Below are positions 54,401 to 63,881 of a stretch of DNA of 64,000 nt, piece after piece. Position 1 is the first letter of the stretch. Each line of letters opens with the position of its first letter. Origin of the DNA: Numida meleagris (taxonomy: Eukaryota > Chordata > Aves > Galliformes > Numididae). The notes beneath the pieces were generated by a model, which was given only the letters and a program-made list of their open reading frames with translations, was not told the origin of the DNA and did not search any database. Location: assembly GCF_002078875.1 (NCBI RefSeq), contig NC_034415.1:18443975-18507974 (forward strand), given 5' to 3'. The position numbers and the translations under genes are program-made.

Positions 54401-57400
54401 AGATCATGCAAAATGCGAAAACGTGGATGGAGGGTTTAACTGCTCCTGTAAGGAAGGTTATCAACCATCCACAGGAAAATTGCAGTTTAAGCCAAATGAT
54501 GGCACTTCCTGCCAAGGTACATGATATTATAAAGGTTTATGTGTTATTATAGAGCTACATCTTCTGAGAAACCCACCAGTGCCTCTTTATCTTCAGTTAG
54601 ATTAATCAGCAAGACATAAAAAAGAGGCAAGGCAGTCACATCTACGTTTCCTGAGAAGAGAATCATTTTATAAATGTATTTTCACTAAACAGTGTTGAAA
54701 TCCAGTTGAAATAATGGATATCTCCTCACAGTCATCAGATCTGTATTTCTCTGTAAATTTGAGCTGTTTTTTAACTTCACCTTTGGGTGGAAGTCCCAAG
54801 GAAAGGGGCCAAACTCTCTCCCAGAGCAAAGCCAAAGCTCCGGGTCCAGCCTGTTGCTGCTTTAGTGTTATGTAAACAGCAGCTGTGGCCAAGCCCAAGC
54901 CTTGGAGGTTGAAGTTTGAGACTGGGGTGCATGTGAATGGGTTCAGAATGCTGGTGGTTTGGGGAACTACTGAGACAAGAGCCCTTACAATGAGTGTATA
55001 CTGAATATCAAATGAACTGCAATACATAATTAGTGTTGTGGTATTGTTTTTTTTTTTTAATTTACAGAAAATCCAGAGGCCAAGTGTGAGTTATACAAAG
55101 ACTGTATAACTGAACATGTTAATAAAACTTTAGCAGAAGTAAGTAGCATTGGTTTATAGATTAATTTGCAAATCCTTTAATTGTTTCTGTCTGAAACTGT
55201 GATGTCAATTAGAATAGTTCTTAAGGAGCTTTTAACAAATGCTTGAAGCATAGGATTGAACTTAAACATGTTTACTGAAGTCTTTTAAATAATTTCAAAT
55301 TATTTGAACTGGGTTGCATGTTTAAATCATGGTAATAATTTGCTGGGAATCTATGTGTTGTTTCCTGCAAAGTGAGTCATGATGCATGAAAAATTGAGAA
55401 GTGTGGTAATCACTCAACTCTGCAATTTCTGAAGTTACACATTGCTTTATGTGCTGATGTGCAATTATTTGCTTGTTCAGAGTGGAAGGTAGCAAGATAG
55501 CTCACAAAAGTAATGTCAACAAGTGACAAAATAGAAAATGGAGCTATAACATCCAGGTATGCTAGTATATATGCTCCTCAAAACTTAATGTGTAAAGTGG
55601 CACAGATGTTTTAGACTCAGACCCAGGACTCTAGATTTTTTTCAGCAGAAACCAAGATTTCCTGATGCAAATAAAAGTGAATAAATAATGAATTAATTAG
55701 TCTACAACTGTAATAATGTCTGATTTAATAGGATAAATGAAACATAAGCATGAATAAACTAAAACCAATTGTATACGTTTGCATTTTTTATTAAGCACTT
55801 TGACCAAGTTACCAGAATTAAAAGCTTTTATTTGACTGTTTTCTTAAAATGCTTTCTGTTTTAATCTGCAGCACAGTACATCATATTAACATGCTTCCAA
55901 TGTTTACTTGCAAAGACATGGTGAATGCTAACACCTGGATCTTCCAGTGAGATTTTTTTTAATATGTAGTCAAAATAAAGTCAAATTAAAATAATATCTC
56001 AGTTTTATGTAAATAGCTGTACCAGACTTTAGCCTATTTTTTAGCGTATGTTCTACTTCTGTTCAGAGGCAATCAAAGACAAAGCAAATTCCACAAAATT
56101 TACTCAACAGCAGAGAATACAGGTCTTAACCAAATCCTATGTTGAGAGTTTTTCTTGGATTGATTTCATAGATTTCAGTATTGTAGGGTATGAATTCTTT
56201 TCTTACTCAACCATGACACTGCAATCTTAATCTACATCTCACCTTCTTAACCTATTACTTTTTAAACGAACTAAGTAAGTACCTTTTAGTAGCTCACAAA
56301 TTTAGTTCCACTAAACTGTATGTTTTATAATCTGCATTTGGAAAAAAAAAAACACCACAAAATACACAAACACTGGCCATTTGCTTCCACTTCTTCAGCT
56401 AAATTTTAACAGAAAAGAGTCTTCTTAGTTAACATATCAATTGACATTGAATTATTTTTGCACAGTTACTAGTCCATTTTTGAGAATTATCCTAAATAAA
56501 ACTGAGCTGCAGTTGTGATTAAATACATTTTAAAAGAGGATGTAATTATAGACATGATTTTTTTTATTTTTACCATATTTGCTTGTTAATGTTATACCAA
56601 TCATAACTCTTTTATTTTTCTTAGTAAAACCATAGCTTTATATGTTAAACTCTTGGTTTAAGTAGTGCCTCTTTTTATGCCCTTCTGTTCTTGTTAATTC
56701 ACAGAAATCAGTTATTAGCATTGGGTTTATGTTCTCTCACAGAAATATGGCTTTATTTGTCTCATTAATATGTAAGTTCCTGTATTTTTCAGATTAGTCG
56801 TTTAAAAACACCCCTGGAGATGCTGCAAGAAATTAATAGGAATACTCTGGGACCACTTCTACCCGTAGATGTGATTTCATATGTCGAAGCATTATCTTAT
56901 TCATCTCTGAATACCATGCAGTACTCAGTTCCTGACAATGCAGCACTCCGAAACACAACCATTAACGTGAGCAGATCAAGCCTTAAAGCTGTGCTTTTCT
57001 CTTTAGAAGCAGTGTATGAGTCTTAGACTTTAAAATATCCTTTTATTTATAGGTTTTGGTTAACACTGTGAACAATTTTTTACAAAAAGATAAAATCACC
57101 ATCTGGGAAGCACTTCCTGTTGATAACCAAAGACAGAGCCTGACTAAGTTGCTGCATACTGCAGAACAAGCAACGCTTCTTATGTCACAAAACTTCAAAA
57201 AGACGACACAGCTAGATGCTAATGCAAGTGACATAGGTAAGATAAAGAAAATTAATCTAAGGTATACTTTAGATGTGAATTACACTGAGGAGTTTTTCAG
57301 CACAATTATAGAGATTAGAAATGGTGTTACGTGAAACACTCAGGTGTTAATTTGTATGAGTTTTATAACTAACAACCAACTTTTGGTGTAGGTATAATTT

Positions 57401-60400
57401 TCAAAAATTGATCATTTGAGCCCAGAAAAAAACTTGAGAGGCTGTGGGCAGCTGTCCTTTCAGATTCTCTTTCAATCTCTCTTTATAGCCACACTTTTGT
57501 AGTGAATCTAGATTTATCTTATATGCACAAAAATATCCTGTATATCTGATATTCATAGAGAAAGTAGCAAAAGTTGAATTTGCTCCTTAAAGCTTTTTGG
57601 CTCTTTTTGGTTCAGTGAAAGTAATGTAAATAAAGTTGGAATAAAGGTCTCAAGCTAGATTTGTGCGGCCTTATTTTTACAAAATTTCTATTTTAAGAGA
57701 AATTTCAGAGGAGAATTGGATAGTCTCAACTACTGTTTTGCTCTCCAACCTTTTCCCTGCCTACTGACGTCTTCACACCAGCTCTTACCTATTTTTCTTT
57801 GCTTATAGGAGCTTTACTTTTACTACAGAATAAGAAGTAGAGTAAGGCTAATACCAGCCCCTCCTAAAAATCTGTAATCAAGCACTGTTGATTCCTTTGG
57901 CAATGGTCACTCATGCATTTTTGGGTTTTGGATTGTACCCAAACTGGATCTGACCAGATTTCTATTCTCTCACCTCTCTGAAACTAAATTAGCAAAAGTG
58001 ATGGAAAAAAAAATAGAATTAGATTTGTTCTGTGACATAAGCTCTGTAGAAAAAGATTTATTTTAGCTCAGAGCACCTCTGGGTCTGCAGCAGATCCAGA
58101 ATGCTGCTGGGAGCTCCTTGTAAAGCCCCTCTTCATCCACTGCCCAGTCTGGAGGCACAGGCTCTCATGACCATGGGGCTGAGTCTATGAAAATGGAGAA
58201 GAGTCAGTGCACCTTCTGGTGGTACTGCAGACACCAGTGAACCAAGGTGATGAAAAGAAGCTAATTAGGAGAATGGAAAGGAATATCTACGTCAAAAATA
58301 TTGATCGTTTTCTGGCTTGCTGTTGTTCCAAACTAGGTAGTTCTGTGAGGTCTTTTCCAAACCAGATGCAAACACTATAACTGTTTACTATTGTTTCTCA
58401 GCGTGGATATGTTTTCTACAAGGCTCATACATGCCCCACACCTGTATTTTGGGACCTACAACATTACCTCTCTCTCTCCAACACTTTTGTAGTGCAAGTT
58501 CCTGAACTACATGCTTTTCAAAACTCCAGCTACAAAAAAATATATATTCCTTATGTCCTGACAAACACATTCTGACAGCTGGTCTATTGAATAGCTCATA
58601 TTATTTTTGTGTGATGTACTATAAGCAATGCAGATGGTCTAGCTTAGTGATACTCCTCCATCAGTCAAGTTTTAGATTTGTTTGTTGTTGTTTAGCTCTG
58701 TTTTCTATAAAAGGCCTGATTGACTTTTTTTTGTTCCTCAACTCAGCACTATAATGAACTGAGTAAAGAGCTCAGTGTCGTCTAATACAGTTTCCATTCT
58801 GAAGGGTGATGCTTGTTTGTTTTCTTCTTCTCAAGACACATCATTATTTTATGCAATGTGCATTTGGTAGTATGGACAGATAACTATAAAATATATACAT
58901 CTCAAAAATTGGCTTTTATCAAAAGTTACTATTCAGTAGAGAATTTTATGTTTTGCTTTTTATAATTGTGATTTGTGGTTCCTTTCAGAAATGCATTTTT
59001 AATAAAGCAATAGCTCTTCCTAAAGTAACCTACATTATTCTTTCCAGTGCCTAATTTAATGCAAGGTAAATAAAAGACTATATTTCTCATGGAAAGAGTA
59101 AAAAGTATGAAAGCAAAATGTATGCATGGAAATACCAAAATCTAGAAGTCTAAGCAAACATGCTATATTAATAGCATTTTTCTTGAAATATTTGGCACAA
59201 TGATATATTCTTAAAATTCACAGTAATTATACAATTTGATAGCACATTTATTAACCCAACTGTAAATTGTCTTAGACCATAATGGAGCTGTGATTTTTAT
59301 GGTATTTTTATTCTTTTGCAGCACTCAAGATTTTTGCTTTTGATTCACACCACATGAAACACATTCACCCTCATGTATACACAGAAGGAGACTACATAAA
59401 GATCTCTCCAAAGAAGAGAGAGGAATCTCAACCCAATGGTAAGAGACAATGATTAAAGAGCAGGGGTGTTCATAAACTCCTTGAATAGATTGTACCCACT
59501 AGTAAACAACCAAATGTGCAGTATACTAAGACTGAGCTGCAGCCTTGTAAACTACAGAGTCAGTGCATTTTTATCACCAACCCTTCTTGTCTCAACATTG
59601 ATTTTTCTACCATTATTTCCATATTTTCATTATTTCCACAATGACTGTCTCACAGGGAGGACCAGTAAGTTTTAACACTGGTTACTGGTACCAGAAACCT
59701 GAATTTTATCCCTTTCTAAGCCATAGATCTGCTCTCTGACTTTGGATCAGCCCCCAGCTCTGTGTCATTCCAAAAGTTAGTACATCTTTTCTATTTACAG
59801 AGTAGCTCATTAATGCAAGAATATGTGTCCCCCAGGACCAAAACCAACAGGGTCCAGAATTTGGCTTGGACCTCAGAGTGCTATAGAAATGGTGTATATC
59901 TAGCAATAGCCCAGCACTAAAGTAGAACGTATTTAAAAAGCTCCAGAATTAATGCACCTAAACCAATAACCACACCAAAAAATGCTCCTAAGTCTTAATC
60001 TTCCAGCTAATCCGAGACCCACTACATATCAGCATCCAAAAGTGTGGTTTATTGAGGTATAGGGAAGAAAAGTATGACTTTTCTGATCAGCATTACATCC
60101 CAAAATACCTTTGGTTTCTTTTTTCCAATGCACCTTCCCCATCTTGTCTCCAATGTAATGAAAGTCAAAGCAAGCCACATGCTTTAGAGAGGTCCAGGTC
60201 TGAGCTGTTTTGGTTTATGAGACCTGATACCACATGTGCAGCCTATTGCAGAACAGCAGCATGCATATGTTAGTTTAGAAAAAATAGATATGCGTGCATC
60301 TAATTAGAATTTCCAACGTGAACACACATTTTTAATTCTAATAGCAGTTTCATTGTTTTAAATAAAGCTATATTTCATTGTCTCTAAAACATTTTTATAA

Positions 60401-63400
60401 GTATTCCACAAAGGTTCCATCTGTTTTGCATATTTTATGCAATAACAGTAATGATGTCTATTGTTTATTGTTTCCTTAATGTCTTCAATTTTGTTCTTCT
60501 ATAAAAAAAACCTCAAACTACTAAACATGGTCTGTTTGATTGATAGGCACTGTTGCAGTTGTCTTTCTGCGGTATAGCAATATTGGTTCTTTGCTTTCAT
60601 CGCCTAAAAACCACTCCTCGAAAGATAGTTCAGAGCAGAGACAGACAGTAAGTTCATCAGTTATAGCTGTTGCAATTAGCTCAAATCCGCCTATGCTCTA
60701 TGAGCTCGAGAAAATAACATTCACGTTAAAGTATGCCAAGGTAAGATGTTTTTTTTCTTATTATCAACTTCAAAACAAAACAATAGCTAATTATTGTGTG
60801 TGATGTAACCGTATCTGGAGTGTATGATATATTCAGACATAATTGTGTTGTTTGCTATTGTGAGTTTACTTGTATCGGAGAAGTAAATGGTCTCAAATGT
60901 AGCATCCTCAGTGCTACATATGATACTGCTGGAAAGTTCTACAACAGTAAGGGCAGCAATGCCATCTTTGGCTGCAGTATGAATAAAGTGCAATTGCCTG
61001 AAGCAATATTACTGGTTCCTGACTGCTCTGTATTTAGGTTTTTCTTCTTAAAAGTTTAACATATAGTTAAACATGTATACTGAAAAAAAGAAGAAATTCT
61101 TCAAAATTAATGCAAAAATTTAACAATTAACGAAGAGGTAATAGAAGAACCTATAGTATAGCACCTTTGCTATTTCTGAAATCTGAATATATTATTCTAT
61201 AACTGGGAGCTTTACTTTTACATAGATTTTGCTAGCTTCACTTAGATGTGAAGAATCCTCTTACATATCACAAGGGCTGATTGGAAACAAGAAAATGACT
61301 CTGTGCGGGGAGGTGGGAGAAGGGTGAGGTGTTAACCTTGATTATCCAGGTTTTAAATTTGTTACTTGGCTTGTAATATGTGAGATAGAGATCAGCTTTC
61401 TATAAATTTGCATATATTTATACAGTATCTAGTACAGTGGGGAGCTGATCTTTGACTAATGTTTGTATGCACTATCAGTAACAAATAATATTAATGCTCT
61501 TATTCATTTCTGTCATCACACCTGATAAACCAGGTGTGATATGACCCTGACTTTCTCCCAGTCTGCCTTGTAAAATGCATAGAATAAGTCTCAGGTTTTG
61601 TGCTGCTTATTTGAAAAGGACTACAAGAAGGACAACCAATGTGACTGTAACCTTGGAGTTTAGTCCATGTTCAGCAGGTGCAGGGGTATATATAACAGTG
61701 TTTCCAGTAGGTAAAAATTCTAACAGGTTTGTAAGTGCCAAATGGGTTCAGTAATCTGATTAGCCTGCATGTTTGGTGGAGTGCTAACTGTGTGAATAAA
61801 GCGCTTCCATTCTGAGCCATGTTTTAATTGCTTGGAATAGGCCTTAGGAATGTGCTTTTTTGTTTCCCAGCCTTCCAATGGAAACATGCAATTTTTAATA
61901 AATTGTGGTGGGTAATGTCAGAAAGGTCTCTTGATGGGAAATAGTCTGCATTTGCCATCAGTAAAACATCTTGTTTCTGTTCCAGACTGCAGATAAAGAT
62001 ATTAAATGTGCGTTTTGGAACTACTCAGCTGACACAATGAATGGCAACTGGGCTACAGAAGGCTGTGAACTGACGCATTTCAATTCCACTCATATCTCAT
62101 GCAAATGTAATCATCTGACTCATTTTGCTGTTTTGATGTCCTCAGGTGGCTCTGTTGTAAGTGCTCTTTTAATTTATTGTTTTACCCAATACTTTCTTTC
62201 ATCTTAATTTGTTATATTTTTATTGCAGTGCAATTTATGTACTTTTTCGCCTTTGTCACTTTTTTTGTGCACTGAGCAAACAAAATTCTTCCCCTATGTG
62301 TCTGAATTTCTGTGTGCCCTTTCTGCAGTATTACAGAGCAGTGGTGCAGCAAAGGATATTGTTCCAAATACACAGCCTGTTGTGCTTATTTTTGGTGCAT
62401 TGTTTTTAATTTTAAATCGCACTTTAAGACTGCCATGGGATTTAACTAGCTTTTGTTAGTGGTCAGTAACCATATGGCCAACAGTTTCTCTTGAGCAAAG
62501 CTTTGCCACCCATTTGTCTAACCTTGGCATCTAAAAATCTCCTTTAAGTGCTCTCCTGAAAGTTTGCAACAGCATTATCAGAAGAGCATCATCAACAGTA
62601 CAAGGAAGGAAGTTTATGACTATCAAACATGGACACTCACAACTACAACAAAATTGTGAGAGTGGCCAGTCAGTTTCTATCCTTCTTACATTAAGAGGCC
62701 CCACAGATTTCCAGGATCGACATGGGGATCTCCAGGAGCTTGGGTCCTGTCTCAGAAAGCAGCTTTATATGGTGTCAGAACTGACAGCAAGCAGAATATC
62801 AGCATGAATATACTGTATTGAGATAGTACTCTCACACTGTGAATTTCATGCTGATAGAGGCTGTTTCCTGCTTGCTAAATAACATCCTAAGTCTTCAGTT
62901 CATATTTAAGACCTTTGCAGATACTTATATGGTTATTTGAAAAAGGAAGAATGGAAGGAGGATAATCTCTGGTCCTTTATTTAGGGAAAAAAAAATACTT
63001 CAGTACATTTTCTGGTTAGCTGAATGCTATCCTTATGCTGATGCACAGTCATGTATTTCAGAGATTCTTTGTGTGAATACCAAGCAGCAAACATAACTGT
63101 GCTCCTATACAAAAATATTCACAACCAATATTAAAATAGCTTGTGTTTCTTTAGAGAACATTCCTGTTACATATCTGGAATAGCATTTGTTTGAAATGAT
63201 TGTTATTTCAGAGTCTTGTTTTGATCATGTTGTAAATTCAGTAAGATGGTTATTCCATTTTGCTTATCTAAGTCACTGCTGTGATAAGTCCTTTTATATT
63301 AGAAAATGTTCATGTCATATTAATATATGTCCTACTGCCAGTGTGTTTGTCATTCACTAAAATGATATGATTTTTTAAATCATATTATGAGATACTGATG

Positions 63401-63881
63401 TTAATAAAATTTTGCTAAGAAATACCAGAAAATGTAAGAACAGTAAAATATACAGTTTATTACTAATTTCCTTTAGAGTTATATCTGCCTCCCGCCTCCC
63501 AAAAAAAACCCAATACTTTTAAGATTATCCAAAGCGTGCGTTTGCACTGAAACTCTGCAAACATTTTTGATTAATATTTTGTTCAAAATAAGAAAAAAAA
63601 CTGTATTACAGAATGCAGTCTTTCCTGAGAACATACAAAGCTATTCTTTTTAATATTATATTATAATTTTCCCCCAGGGTGTTACAAATTATAACATTCT
63701 TACAAGAATCACTCAGCTAGGAATAATTATTTCGTTGATTTGCCTCTCCATGTGCATTTTTACATTCTGGTTCTTCAGTGAAATTCAAAGCACTAGAACG
63801 ACAATTCACAAAAACCTCTGCTGCAGCCTCTTCCTGGCAGAACTTATTTTTCTGATTGGAATTAATATGAACAATAATAAG
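12281..63881 (+). CDS. ADGRL4: Adhesion GPCR L4 (ELTD1/ETL), partial gene, ten spliced coding exons
   Basis: Coding segments are 12281-12430, 48036-48188, 54361-54516, 55068-55138, 56793-56966, 57053-57236, 59322-59438, 60547-60740, 61986-62156 and 63678-63881, about 1,574 coding bases (roughly 524 residues). The joined product reads EGF1, calcium-binding EGF2 and EGF3, linker, GAIN domain, GPS motif, TM1 and the start of TM2. Every junction has AG/GT borders and compatible phase. Recognisable stretches include [25 protein letters not shown] and [12 protein letters not shown], which match my knowledge of vertebrate ADGRL4. The family is a plasma-membrane adhesion GPCR of endothelial and smooth-muscle cells, linked to angiogenesis, self-cleaved in the GAIN domain. 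The signal-peptide exon and most of the seven-helix domain are not in the window. The other latrophilin-type receptors (ADGRL1-3) lack these N-terminal EGF modules, so they are poor alternatives. Confidence 0.94.
13430..13850 (-). mobile_element. Old CR1 3' region
   Basis: The + strand shows ATAGAATAGTTTGAGAGAGACC, later GGTCTAGCTCT, TCTCTCTGGGCA, GGCAGTAAGATTTCCCC and AAACCCAGTTCTCTCAACCTC in the same order as the younger CR1 at 991-2305. Many differences and gaps mark it as much older. Confidence 0.8.
18839..18867. repeat. Near-perfect palindrome, 13-bp arms
   Basis: AAAAATTGGTCTT (18839-18851) pairs with AAGACCAATTTTT (18855-18867) around a 3-base loop. No target duplication or terminal-repeat partner seen, so it is not obviously a transposon. 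Confidence 0.75.
19136..19180. repeat. Simple repeat, 7-base unit GAAAAAA
   Basis: G residues fall at 19144, 19151, 19158, 19165 and 19172, a strict 7-base period in an A-run. Confidence 0.95.
26175..26218. repeat. Short clustered AGTATTCA repeats
   Basis: The octamer AGTATTCA occurs four times, at irregular spacing, within about 45 bases. Likely local slippage. Confidence 0.6.
27243..27640 (-). mobile_element. Ancient CR1-like reverse-transcriptase remnant
   Basis: The reverse strand still translates to [20 protein letters not shown] and [14 protein letters not shown], decayed versions of the [10 protein letters not shown] and KFADDTKL blocks. Upstream coding (27460-27640 on the + strand) keeps weaker similarity to the CR1 segment before this. 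It is older than the 991-2305 copy. Confidence 0.8.
28255..28318 (+). mobile_element. CR1 3' end fragment
   Basis: GGATTAGATGACCTCTAAGGG, CCCTTCGAATTCAAACAATTC and a tail TCTACGATTCTATGAAT mark a forward-strand CR1 terminus of about 60 bases. Confidence 0.88.
29314..29841 (+). mobile_element. Solo LTR of an endogenous retrovirus, copy B
   Basis: Same family as 6881-7394: TGTCATGG start, GTTGACA end. The flanks carry TACAG at 29309-29313 and 29842-29846, a 5-base target duplication. A candidate core promoter TATAAAA is at 29472-29478, so U3 would lie upstream of about 29500. No retroviral genes adjoin it. It has roughly twenty base differences from copy A, mostly transitions. Confidence 0.9.
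29472..29478 (+). promoter_or_regulatory. Candidate TATA box of LTR copy B
   Basis: TATAAAA lies about 160 bases inside the LTR. It is part of a 16-base segment that is absent from copy A. Whether it still drives transcription is unknown. Confidence 0.5.
30371..30415 (+). repeat. Possible MIR-like SINE core
   Basis: CTTTACAGATGGGTAAACTT followed by AGCATAAAGAGAGGG resembles the MIR core TTTACAGATGAGGAAACTGAGGC. Short and old; could be chance. Confidence 0.4.
32200..32224. repeat. Poly-T run
   Basis: A T homopolymer run of about 14-16 bases between A-rich flanks. Confidence 0.8.
32742..32768. repeat. Poly-A run
   Basis: An A-run of about 17 bases followed by GGAAAGAAAAT; could be the tail of an old retrocopy, but no source sequence is recognised upstream. 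Confidence 0.7.
33555..33631 (+). repeat. Possible MIR-like SINE core
   Basis: GTGGGGAACTGAGACAAAGG, then TAGGTTAAGTGATTGCTCACG and AACTGAAC follow the order of a MIR core and its downstream part (AACTGAGGC..., GTTAAGTGACTTGC, ...). This is the best of three such candidates in the intron. Confidence 0.5.
35009..35037 (+). repeat. Weak MIR-like match
   Basis: CCCATTGTATAGATAAGGAAG then CTGAGG resembles CCCATTTTACAGATGAGGAAACTGAGG. Only about 28 bases match. Confidence 0.3.
37433..37462. repeat. A-rich low-complexity tract
   Basis: Interrupted A-runs with C substitutions. Confidence 0.7.
40309..40343. repeat. Inverted repeat, 11-bp arms
   Basis: AAGGGCTGTGA (40309-40319) pairs with TCACAGCCCTT (40333-40343) across a 13-base loop. 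Pairing could continue outward with one bulge. Confidence 0.7.
40610..40621. repeat. Poly-C run (12)
   Basis: Twelve C in a row after a pyrimidine-rich TTTTTCCTTC; a shorter C10 run lies at about 24241-24250. Confidence 0.9.
45436..45728 (+). mobile_element. CR1 3' end with end of ORF2
   Basis: The forward strand reads the CR1 C-terminus [28 protein letters not shown] and [19 protein letters not shown] to a stop, then the 3' UTR with GATGATCTTAATGG and a degenerate ATTCTAGGATTCTG tail. A 25-base unit is duplicated in tandem at 45642-45691. Confidence 0.93.
47263..47430 (+). other. Orphan open stretch with splice-like acceptor, unrecognised
   Basis: After a pyrimidine tract ending TTGTTTGTTTCAG (47273) the frame stays open to a TGA at 47429-47431. 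The peptide is helical in appearance: [17 protein letters not shown], then [12 protein letters not shown] and [15 protein letters not shown] possible donor ATT|GTGAGT occurs at 47332. A CR1 fragment starts just after the stop. I do not recognise it; it may be a pseudogene scrap or chance. Confidence 0.25.
47437..47535 (+). mobile_element. CR1 3' end fragment
   Basis: TAGTGGTTGGCAACCCTGC, GGCAGGAGTGTTGGAGC and GATGATCTTAAAGATC then CCAACCTAAGCCATTC match the CR1 3' UTR in forward orientation; the tail is degenerate. Confidence 0.92.
48036..48188 (+). CDS. ADGRL4: ADGRL4 exon: calcium-binding EGF-like domain 2
   Basis: The acceptor is TTGACAG at 48035 and the donor is G|GTAAGT at 48189; 153 bp, phase 1-1. 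The translation begins D-D-N-E-C and contains [12 protein letters not shown], which fits the calcium-binding EGF signature and the Asn/Asp beta-hydroxylation pattern C-x-N-x4-Y-x-C. Two N-glycosylation sequons (NAT, NCT) are present. The module ends with NDGTSC, the sixth cysteine. Calcium-binding EGFs of this kind stiffen the stalk of the receptor outside the cell. Confidence 0.95.
48189..54360 (+). other. ADGRL4: ADGRL4 intron between EGF2 and EGF3 exons
   Basis: 6,172 bases. Contains a purine-rich tract at about 50200-50267, a T-run and A-run pair at 49379-49453, and a pyrimidine-rich stretch at 53300-53560. No other exon seen. Confidence 0.85.
50200..50267. repeat. Purine-rich tract
   Basis: Almost only A and G for about 65 bases on the + strand. 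Confidence 0.8.
54361..54516 (+). CDS. ADGRL4: ADGRL4 exon: calcium-binding EGF-like domain 3
   Basis: The acceptor is TTTGCAG at 54360 and the donor is CAAG|GTACAT at 54517; 156 bp, phase 1-1. The translation begins D-V-D-E-C and contains [10 protein letters not shown], again the calcium-binding and hydroxylation pattern, and ends NDGTSC like the previous module. The repeated ending suggests it arose by duplication of the EGF2 exon. As I recall the family, canonical human ADGRL4 has two EGF modules while a longer rodent form has three. The exon is symmetric, so skipping it would keep the frame. Confidence 0.93.
54517..56792 (+). other. ADGRL4: ADGRL4 introns flanking the linker exon
   Basis: Two introns (54517-55067, 551 bases; 55139-56792, 1,654 bases). 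AT-rich, no repeat family recognised. Confidence 0.85.
55068..55138 (+). CDS. ADGRL4: ADGRL4 exon: linker between EGF stalk and GAIN domain
   Basis: The exon is 71 bp with a long T-run acceptor ending TTTACAG at 55067 and donor GAA|GTAAGT at 55139. It enters in phase 1 and leaves in phase 0. The peptide contains C-E-L-Y-K-D-C followed by a HVNKTLAE segment that has an N-glycosylation sequon. The cysteine pair and NKTL stretch match the position just after the EGF modules in the family. This is where the module phase changes from 1 to 0. Confidence 0.88.
56793..56966 (+). CDS. ADGRL4: ADGRL4 exon: N-terminal GAIN subdomain A
   Basis: Acceptor TATTTTTCAG at 56792, donor AAC|GTGAGC at 56967; 174 bp, phase 0-0. 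The peptide is predicted helical ([15 protein letters not shown], then [14 protein letters not shown]) and carries an NTT sequon near its end. It corresponds to the helical first part of the GAIN domain. The exon is followed by an unusually short 86-base intron. Confidence 0.9.
56967..57052 (+). other. ADGRL4: Very short ADGRL4 intron (86 bases)
   Basis: GTGAGC to ATTTATAG. It stays open in frame for 19 codons and then meets TAG at 57024-57026; 86 is not a multiple of three. Confidence 0.88.
57053..57236 (+). CDS. ADGRL4: ADGRL4 exon: GAIN subdomain A, helical part
   Basis: Acceptor ATTTATAG at 57052, donor ATAG|GTAAGA at 57237; 184 bp, phase 0 to phase 1. The peptide contains [19 protein letters not shown] and later [14 protein letters not shown], close to family sequences I recall (the VNNF and EQATL stretches). 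An NAS sequon lies near the end. Read-through past the donor stays open for about 32 codons and then meets a stop at 57332-57334. Confidence 0.93.
59322..59438 (+). CDS. ADGRL4: ADGRL4 exon: GAIN subdomain B start
   Basis: Acceptor TTTTGCAG at 59321, donor AATG|GTAAGA at 59439; 117 bp, phase 1-1. The peptide runs [18 protein letters not shown] and then [13 protein letters not shown]. The MKHIHPH stretch is a strong ADGRL4 signature in my recollection of the family. This begins the beta-sandwich part of the GAIN domain. Confidence 0.94.
60547..60740 (+). CDS. ADGRL4: ADGRL4 exon: GAIN subdomain B core
   Basis: Acceptor TTGATAG at 60546, donor CCAAG|GTAAGA at 60741; 194 bp, phase 1 to phase 0. 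The peptide includes [19 protein letters not shown], a Ser-rich, charged variable loop with an NHS sequon, then [11 protein letters not shown] and [12 protein letters not shown]. The ISSNPP and LEKITFTL segments are conserved GAIN beta strands in this receptor. Confidence 0.94.
61986..62156 (+). CDS. ADGRL4: ADGRL4 exon: GPS motif and tethered agonist
   Basis: Acceptor CTGTTCCAG at 61985, donor TCTGTT|GTAAGT at 62157; 171 bp, phase 0-0. It encodes the GPS signature: [29 protein letters not shown], with four cysteines and the conserved tryptophans. The cleavage tripeptide H-L-T is at 62112-62120, so the predicted cut is after Leu at 62117. The new N-terminus THFAVLM would be the tethered (Stachel) agonist. 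Sequons NYS and NST are present. Confidence 0.96.
62157..63677 (+). other. ADGRL4: ADGRL4 intron between GPS and TM1 exons
   Basis: 1,521 bases, GTAAGT to CCCCCAG. Read-through from the GPS exon stays open for 16 codons to a stop at 62205-62207. No repeat family recognised. Confidence 0.85.
63678..63881 (+). CDS. ADGRL4: ADGRL4 exon: TM1, first intracellular loop, start of TM2
   Basis: Acceptor TTTCCCCCAG at 63677, donor AATAAG|GTGAGT at 63882; 204 bp, phase 0-0. The peptide starts [13 protein letters not shown], then a hydrophobic helix ([21 protein letters not shown]1), the loop [13 protein letters not shown], and [15 protein letters not shown] (TM2). The loop and RTTIHKN match the secretin/adhesion receptor pattern. 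The remaining helices lie past the window end. Confidence 0.96.

Larger units (their letters stand above)
57237..61985 (+). other. ADGRL4: ADGRL4 introns within the GAIN region
   Basis: Three introns (57237-59321, 59439-60546, 60741-61985) around the GAIN exons. The stretch 58070-58260 is richer in G and C than its surroundings but has no gene I can name. Nothing else recognised. Confidence 0.85.

Noticed and set aside
62209..62459. Open frames after the GPS exon, with hydrophobic stretches
   Set aside because: Not TM1: the true TM1 exon is at 63678-63881 and fits in phase. These lie in intron.
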